Source: an uncultured Prevotellaceae bacterium
GTDB lineage: Bacteria; Bacteroidota; Bacteroidia; Bacteroidales; Bacteroidaceae
Reading direction: 5' to 3'
NCBI GenBank assembly: GCA_902801375.1
Contig: CADCIB010000007.1
Span: 124,001-188,000 of the forward strand
Length of the DNA: 64,000 nucleotides
Both the position numbers and the translations under genes were made by a program. The notes beneath the pieces were generated by a model. It did no database searches. It was not told where the DNA came from and saw only the letters and a program-made list of their open reading frames with translations. Every line of letters starts with the position of its first letter. Within the stretch, counting starts at the first letter, position 1. Below, piece after piece: positions 59,119-64,000 of this stretch.

Positions 59119-60210
59119 ATGAATACAAGCAATGAACAACAGGGCCAGAGTCATACCACTCCCCTCTCCCCTCGGAGAGGGGCTGGGGGTGAGGCCGTAT
59201 TTGTATATGTAGAGATAGAAGGCACGCTCGTGCAGGAAGTGTCGCAGGAGCTGCTGACGAAGGGTCGCAAACTGGCCAATCAGTTGGGCGTGGAGCTCCA
59301 TGCCGTGGTGGCCGGAACGGGCATCAGGGACAAGGTGGAAGAGCAGATCCTGCCCTATGGCGTCGACAAGCTCTTCGTCTTCGATGGCGAAGGACTGTTC
59401 CCCTACACATCCGCTCCCCACACCGACATCCTCGTGAACCTCTTCAAGGAGGAGCAGCCCCAGATCTGCCTGATGGGCGCCACCGTCATCGGCCGTGACC
59501 TCGGACCCCGCGTGTCGTCGTCGCTGACCAGCGGACTGACCGCCGACTGCACAGAGCTGGAGATCGGTTCCTACGACGATGCCAAGACCAAGCAGCACTA
59601 CGACAATCTGCTCTATCAGATTCGTCCCGCCTTTGGTGGCAACATCGTGGCCACGATTGTCAATCCCGACCACCGTCCGCAGATGGCCACCGTCCGTTCG
59701 GGCGTCATGCAGAAAGCCATCTACGAGGGCGAGTGCCGCAAGGAAGTGGTCTACCCAGAGGTCTCTAAGTATGTCAGCCCTGAGGCTTTCGTCGTCCGTG
59801 TCCTCGACCATCATGTGGAGGCCGCCAAGCACAACCTCAAGGGTGCTCCCATCGTCGTGGCTGGTGGCTATGGCGTAGGTTCCAAGGAAGGTTTCGACCA
59901 GCTCTTCGAGCTCGCCAAGGTGCTCCATGGTGAGGTGGGTGGCAGCCGTGCCGCCGTCGACGCAGGATGGCTCGACCACGACCGTCAGATTGGTCAGACG
60001 GGTGTCACCGTCCATCCCAAGGTCTACATCGCCTGCGGCATCAGCGGACAGATCCAGCACATCGCTGGCATGCAGGACTCGGGCATCATCATCTCTGTCA
60101 ACAGCGATCCCGATGCACCCATCAACCGCATTGCCGACTATGTCATCGTGGGTACCGTAGAGGAAGTGGTGCCGAAACTCATCAAGTACTACAAGCAGAA
60201 CAGCAAGTAG
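59119..60210 (+). CDS. etfA: Electron transfer flavoprotein subunit alpha with repeat-derived N-terminal extension
   Basis: 363 aa. EtfA core begins at VFVYVEIEGTLVQEVSQELL near residue 26; FAD-binding GGSRAAVDAGWLDHDRQIGQ, TGVTVHPKVYIACGISGQIQ and DPDAPINRIADYVIVG near the C-terminus are intact. Residues about 11-25 (TTPLSPRRGAGGEA) are not part of the family and are read from the GC-rich repeat at 59159-59195. The start ATG 59119 precedes the repeat, so the protein now has an added flexible tail. The FAD site is far from this end, so activity is probably retained. Confidence 0.93.
   Translation: MNTSNEQQGQSHTTPLSPRRGAGGEAVFVYVEIEGTLVQEVSQELLTKGRKLANQLGVELHAVVAGTGIRDKVEEQILPYGVDKLFVFDGEGLFPYTSAPHTDILVNLFKEEQPQICLMGATVIGRDLGPRVSSSLTSGLTADCTELEIGSYDDAKTKQHYDNLLYQIRPAFGGNIVATIVNPDHRPQMATVRSGVMQKAIYEGECRKEVVYPEVSKYVSPEAFVVRVLDHHVEAAKHNLKGAPIVVAGGYGVGSKEGFDQLFELAKVLHGEVGGSRAAVDAGWLDHDRQIGQTGVTVHPKVYIACGISGQIQHIAGMQDSGIIISVNSDPDAPINRIADYVIVGTVEEVVPKLIKYYKQNSK
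59159..59195. repeat. Right inverted repeat of the DUF559 cassette, inside etfA
   Basis: CTCCCCTCTCCCCTCGGAGA followed by GGGGCTGGGGGTGAGGC; translated in frame at the N-terminus of EtfA. Inverted partner of 58663-58699. Confidence 0.8.
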
Positions 60211-60247
60211 TCCTTCCCGTTCCCTACATCGTAATTCCTCCATCAAC

Positions 60248-60445
60248 ATGGATTTCCTCTATCTCATCCTGAAACTGCTGCTCTGCATCCTCGTCGTGTT
60301 GGCCATGGCCTATGTGCCGTACATGAAGTTCAAGAACTTCTGCAACACCAAGATAGGCAACAAGTACTTGTGCTATCTCCTGCAAGGATGCTTCGGCCTG
60401 TTCACACTTTATATTTTATTCATCTTAATCACATTAATCGTATAA
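60248..60445 (+). CDS. Small two-helix membrane protein
   Basis: 65 aa. Two hydrophobic segments (FLYLILKLLLCILVVLAMAY and FGLFTLYILFILITLIV) flank a basic loop (KFKNFCNTKIGNKYL). It lies 38 bp after etfA and 7 bp before the acyl-CoA dehydrogenase, so it is part of the operon. No known family; it could anchor or link the ETF system to the membrane, which is a guess from position. Confidence 0.65.
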   Translation: MDFLYLILKLLLCILVVLAMAYVPYMKFKNFCNTKIGNKYLCYLLQGCFGLFTLYILFILITLIV

Positions 60446-60451
60446 CAAGAT

Positions 60452-62179
60452 ATGGCAAACTATTTCAGTGACCATCCCGAACTGGAGTTCCACCTGCACC
60501 ATCCGTTGATGAAGCGCATCGTAGAGCTCAAAGAAAGAAACTACGCTGATAAAGATACCTACGACGACGCTCCCGTCGACTACGACGATGCCATCGAGAA
60601 CTACAAGCGTTTCCTCGACATCACGGGCGATGTGGCCGCCAACATCATCGAGCCGAACTCAGAGGATGTCGACCTCGAAGGGCCCCATCTCGAAAACGGG
60701 CGCATGATCTACGCCTCGAAGACTTTCGAGAATCTCGATGCCACACGCAAGGCAGGCCTCTGGGGCGTCTCCATGCCCCGCCGCTATGGTGGTCTGAACA
60801 TGCCCATCACTCCTTACTCCATGGCCTCGGAGATCGTCTCCACGGCCGATGCCGGTTTCCAGAACATCTGGTCGCTTCAGGACTGCATAGAGACGCTCTA
60901 TGAGTTCGGTTCCGAAGAGCAGCGCCAGAAGTACATCCCCCGCGTCTGCGCCGGCGAGACCATGTCGATGGACCTCACAGAGCCCGATGCCGGTTCCGAC
61001 CTGCAGCGCGTCATGCTCAAGGCCACCTACGACGAGAAGGAAGACTGCTGGCGGCTGAACGGCGTGAAGCGCTTCATCACCAATGGCGACTCCGACATCC
61101 ACCTCGTCCTGGCACGCTCTGAAGAGGGCACCCGCGACGGCCGCGGCCTGTCGATGTTCATCTACGACAAGCGCAACGGTGGCGTCAACGTGCGCCACAT
61201 CGAGCACAAGCTGGGCATCCACGGCTCGCCCACCTGCGAACTGACCTACAAGAACGCCAAGGCCGAGCTCTGCGGAAGCACCCGCATGGGACTCATCAAG
61301 TATGTCATGGCCCTCATGAACGGCGCCCGCCTCGGCATCGCCGCCCAGAGCACAGGCCTCTCGCAGGCTGCCTACAACGAGGCTCTGGCCTACGCCAAGG
61401 AGCGCCGCCAGTTCGACACCGCCATCATCGACTTCCCCGCCGTCTACGACATGCTCTCGCGCATGAAGGCCAAGCTCGATGCCGGTCGGTCCATCCTCTA
61501 TCAGACCGCACGCTACGTCGACATCTACAAGGCTCTCGACGACATCGCTCGCGAGCGCAAGCTCACACCCGAGGAGCGCCAGGAGCAGAAGAAATACGCC
61601 CGTCTGGCCGATGCCTTCACACCGCTCGCCAAGGGCATGAACTCTGAATATGCCAACCAGAATGCCTACGACGCCATACAGATTCATGGCGGCAGCGGCT
61701 TCATCATGGAGTACAAGTGCCAGCGACTCTATCGCGACGCACGCATCTTCTCCATCTACGAGGGTACCACACAGCTGCAGGTGGTGGCTGCCATCCGCTA
61801 CATCACCAACGGCACCTACCTCGCCCTGATGAAGGAAATGCTCGAAGGGTCTCTCACCTCTCACCCCTCACCCCTCACCTCCAAGATCGAGAAGATGGTG
61901 GACCTCTACGAGCAGGCCCTCAACACCGTGAAGGAGGCTCAGCATCAGGAGACGCAGGACTTCCTGGCCCGCCGCCTCTACGACATGACGGCCGAGATCA
62001 TGATGTCGCTCCTCATCGTCGAGGATGCCAGCCGTGCGCCAGAGCTCTTCGCCAAGAGTGCCAACGTCTACGTGCGCATGGCCGAGGAGAATGTCATCGC
62101 CAAGTCGGCCTACATCGCCAACTTCCAGGCTGCCGACCTCGCTGACTTCCGCGCCCGCGAGTGCAGCTGCGAGGCATAG
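60452..62179 (+). CDS. Acyl-CoA dehydrogenase
   Basis: 575 aa. FAD enzyme passing electrons from acyl-CoA to ETF. Signatures: MDLTEPDAGSDLQRVMLKAT, NGVKRFITNGD, GVNVRHIEHKLGIHGSPTCE, and near the C-terminus IQIHGGSGFIMEYKCQRLYR and IYEGTTQLQ. It has the extra C-terminal helical domain of the long bacterial form. Near residue 470 the segment SLTSHPSPLTS is read from a CTCACC-rich repeat (61849-61881) between two helices and looks like an in-frame insertion. It is the last gene of the etf operon. Substrate chain length cannot be read from sequence. Confidence 0.92.
   Translation: MANYFSDHPELEFHLHHPLMKRIVELKERNYADKDTYDDAPVDYDDAIENYKRFLDITGDVAANIIEPNSEDVDLEGPHLENGRMIYASKTFENLDATRKAGLWGVSMPRRYGGLNMPITPYSMASEIVSTADAGFQNIWSLQDCIETLYEFGSEEQRQKYIPRVCAGETMSMDLTEPDAGSDLQRVMLKATYDEKEDCWRLNGVKRFITNGDSDIHLVLARSEEGTRDGRGLSMFIYDKRNGGVNVRHIEHKLGIHGSPTCELTYKNAKAELCGSTRMGLIKYVMALMNGARLGIAAQSTGLSQAAYNEALAYAKERRQFDTAIIDFPAVYDMLSRMKAKLDAGRSILYQTARYVDIYKALDDIARERKLTPEERQEQKKYARLADAFTPLAKGMNSEYANQNAYDAIQIHGGSGFIMEYKCQRLYRDARIFSIYEGTTQLQVVAAIRYITNGTYLALMKEMLEGSLTSHPSPLTSKIEKMVDLYEQALNTVKEAQHQETQDFLARRLYDMTAEIMMSLLIVEDASRAPELFAKSANVYVRMAEENVIAKSAYIANFQAADLADFRARECSCEA
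61849..61881. repeat. CTCACC-type repeat read in frame inside the acyl-CoA dehydrogenase gene
   Basis: TCTCTCACCTCTCACCCCTC followed by ACCCCTCACCTCC: four imperfect units of CTCACC type encoding SLTSHPSPLTS. Same sequence type as the trkA-trkH spacer. Confidence 0.7.
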
Positions 62180-63189
62180 GCCCCCTGCCTGACAACCAAC
62201 TTAAGATCAACAACCGATTCCACGGATTGCACGGATTGGGTCCCCATACCCATTCGTGCAATCCGTGTTTCATGCCTGATAGGTGCCCCCTATAGGCATT
62301 CCCCTCCAAATATCTGCTAGGTGCACCCCCGCAGTCACTTCCCCCCTACAGGAGGCAACAATACTAATCAGCCCCCCTCCTACAGGAGGGGTGAGGGGGA
62401 GGTCATAGGGGGAGACCATGAAGGGAATCAGCCACCTACAGGGCTAGCGACCCCCTCTAACTCCCCCTGTAGGGGGAGGAATGGTTAGAACTGAGCGCAG
62501 AAACTAACCACTCCCCGCCAAAGCCTGATAGGTTGTACTCCGTAGGCACTCCCCGCCCCTTTTTAAGGGGAGGGGGTGGGGGCGAGCCGCGAGAAGAAAA
62601 TTTCACACAGAAATCACAGAAGTCACAGAAAGGATATTGCGGACGCAATATCAAAAATCCGCGAGATCCGTGAAATCCGTGTTCGAAAAAAAATTGGCAA
62701 TAACATAGAAGTTGACCTTTCATGACCTCCCCCTCACCCCTCCTGTAGGAGGGGGGCTGGTTAGTTTCTGCGCTCAGTTCTAACTATTCCTCCCCCTACA
62801 GGGGGAGTAAAGAGGGGGTCACATTCCTCCTGTAGGAGGGCTGAGGGGCGTTCATACTCCTTCGAACCCTTTCGTGTCAACTTCTATATCATTGCTAATA
62901 AAAATTCTGTGCTTTCTGTGCTTTCTGCGTGAGATAAAAACGTGGTTTCTACGTGAGATAAAAGAGGGAGTGTGTCAAATTCCGCCGATTGTAGGGACAT
63001 ACTTTCATGTATGTCCGTTGGTCTGGGTTTTGCGATCCTCCATCGGCGTCATTTCGGACATACATAAAAGTATGTCCCTACAGCCGCTTCCTTGGGAGGG
63101 GCTGGGGGCCAGCCCTATATAAAATGCAAATAAAAAACGTTTTTCCTAAATAATTATGAATGGAGGATAGCAAATCATGAATAAATTCG
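62180..63189. repeat. Nest of intergenic repeats, about 1 kb, no gene
   Basis: Contains (a) inverted CACGGATTGCACGGATTGG / CGTGCAATCCGTG words near 62220; (b) a CCCCCTCCTACAGGAGGGG unit at 62369-62406 inverted at 62722-62759; (c) CTCCCCCTGTAGGGGGAGGA with GGTTAGAACTGAGCGCAGAA at 62450-62510, inverted at 62759-62819; (d) GCCCCTTTTTAAGGGGAGG near 62556; (e) CACAGAAATCACAGAAGTCA and similar lines at 62610-62690; (f) the 28-bp inverted repeat at 62990-63082. Short frames here are repeat translations, not genes. Confidence 0.8.
62990..63082. repeat. 28-bp inverted repeat
   Basis: TGTAGGGACATACTTTCATG with TATGTCCG (62990-63017) and the reverse complement at 63055-63082 differ at a single position, around a 37-nt loop. 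It would form a very stable hairpin or cruciform. Confidence 0.85.
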
Positions 63190-63197
63190 TAACTTTG
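63190..63197 (+). promoter_or_regulatory. -7 element of the AICARFT gene
   Basis: TAACTTTG at 63190-63197, 28 bp before the ATG; no good -33. Confidence 0.5.
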
Positions 63198-63224
63198 CAG
63201 AAACAATCACAGAATATCTGAATC

Positions 63225-64000
63225 ATGAAAGAATTAGCACTCAAATACGGATGCAATCCCAACCAGAAACCTTCCCGTATCTACATGGAAGAAGGTGAGT
63301 TACCCATCGAAGTGTTGAACGGCCGACCCGGCTACATCAACCTGCTCGACGCCCTCAACAGCTGGCAGCTGGTGCGCGAACTGAAACAGGCCACCGACCT
63401 GCCCGCCGCCGCCTCGTTCAAGCACGTGTCGCCCGCTGGCGCCGCCGTGGGACTCCCCCTGAGCGACACGCTCAGGAAAATCTATTTCGTCGACGACATC
63501 CAGCAGGAACTGTCGCCCATCGCCAGCGCCTATGTCCGTGCCCGCGGAGCCGACCGCATGAGCTCCTACGGCGACTTCGTGGCCCTCTCCGACACCTGCG
63601 ATGCCGTGACCGCCACCATCCTGAAACGTGAGGTCAGCGACGGCGTGATCGCACCCGACTTCACGGAAGAGGCCCTCCAGATCCTGCGCGAGAAGCGGAA
63701 AGGCACCTACAACGTCATCCGCATCGACCCCGACTATCGCCCGGCACCCATCGAGCGCAAGCAGGTGTTCGGCATCACCTTCGAGCAAGGCCGCAACGAG
63801 ATACGCCTCGACGACCCCGCCCTCTTCTCCGACATCCCCACGCGCAACAAGACCTTCTCCGCTGAAGCCCGCCGCGACCTGACCATCGCCCTCATCACGC
63901 TGAAATACACCCAGTCCAACTCCGTCTGCTACGTCAAGGACGGGCAGGCCATCGGCATCGGAGCCGGTCAGCAGAGCCGCATCCATTGCACCCGCCTGGC
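63225..64000 (+). CDS. AICAR formyltransferase-type protein (PurH C-terminal domain alone), cut by window end
   Basis: At least 258 aa; 3' end beyond the window. [20 protein letters not shown], then [35 protein letters not shown] (the KHVSPAG catalytic motif with Lys and His) and [20 protein letters not shown] match the formyltransferase domain of PurH. The IMP cyclohydrolase domain is absent, since the gene starts directly with this part. It would add the last formyl group in purine synthesis. Bacteroidota often have this stand-alone form in addition to a full PurH. Confidence 0.9.
   Translation, partial: MKELALKYGCNPNQKPSRIYMEEGELPIEVLNGRPGYINLLDALNSWQLVRELKQATDLPAAASFKHVSPAGAAVGLPLSDTLRKIYFVDDIQQELSPIASAYVRARGADRMSSYGDFVALSDTCDAVTATILKREVSDGVIAPDFTEEALQILREKRKGTYNVIRIDPDYRPAPIERKQVFGITFEQGRNEIRLDDPALFSDIPTRNKTFSAEARRDLTIALITLKYTQSNSVCYVKDGQAIGIGAGQQSRIHCTRL

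Noticed and set aside
62457..62723. 88-codon minus-strand frame in the repeat nest
   Set aside because: Made entirely of repeat sequence and lacks any family features.

Overview
The window is a chromosomal segment from a member of the Bacteroidota, most likely a Prevotellaceae-type Bacteroidales. Four things point there: nearly every gene start is preceded by the Bacteroidota promoter (-33 TTTG/TTG, about 20 nt, -7 TAnnTTTG) with no Shine-Dalgarno sequence; two secreted proteins end in type IX secretion (T9SS) type A sorting tails and a PorT-like barrel is present; there is an HU-like gene followed by a 'smalltalk' peptide; and several Bacteroidota-only families occur (DUF6377, DUF4834, DUF3987/BT4734-like). 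The family assignment is inference. I saw no rRNA, tRNA or CRISPR array.

Layout. 1-15.5 kb is housekeeping: an unknown secreted protein (cut by the window edge), class II aldolase, a DUF6377 regulator, a DUF4332 protein, secreted peptidase C1 and Dxs from divergent promoters, TrkA-TrkH-ManA, and a FeoA-FeoB fusion. 15.5-16.2 kb is a RelE-like toxin-antitoxin operon. 16.3-18.3 kb holds an NlpC/P60 hydrolase behind a structured leader and a CapA-like lipoprotein. 18.3-31.1 kb is accessory: DUF5675, a DUF3987 replication-type protein, unknown small proteins, a six-gene operon on the minus strand (small protein, NurA-like nuclease, HerA-like ATPase, GHKL ATPase, radical SAM protein, unknown 347-aa protein), then a second RelE-like toxin-antitoxin pair. 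Most of this block lies between matching arrays of an 8-bp repeat, and the six-gene operon lies between two copies of a 29-bp palindromic site. 31.3-38.6 kb returns to core genes: HU and smalltalk, NadB, TrxA, DnaE. 38.4-43.3 kb carries a short acidic peptide and a 1520-aa T9SS surface protein. 43.7-48.7 kb is a co-oriented run: Psd, PssA, DUF4834, a PafA-like phosphatase, an isomerase-fold protein, TadA. 48.8-57.6 kb holds a 2x4Fe-4S ferredoxin, PorT-like barrel, a 5'-nucleotidase split over two genes, a RecD-like helicase, a barrel protein, MutY and a T9SS subtilase. 57.8-62.2 kb is an EtfB-EtfA-acyl-CoA dehydrogenase operon interrupted by a DUF559 endonuclease cassette. 62.2-63.2 kb is a gene-free nest of repeats, followed by an AICAR-formyltransferase-type gene running off the end.

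The most interesting object is the HerA/NurA/GHKL/radical-SAM operon (22.17-29.89 kb). Its genes overlap by 4 bp or are separated by a few bases, it looks AT-richer than its surroundings, and it sits among mobile remnants and toxin-antitoxin genes. DNA-end processing machinery (HerA-NurA) joined to a conformational ATPase and a radical SAM enzyme looks like an anti-phage or anti-plasmid system that I cannot match to a named one. The second theme is repeat activity: GC-rich palindromes read in frame inside two genes, flanking a DUF559 gene as inverted repeats, and filling the 62-63 kb gap.
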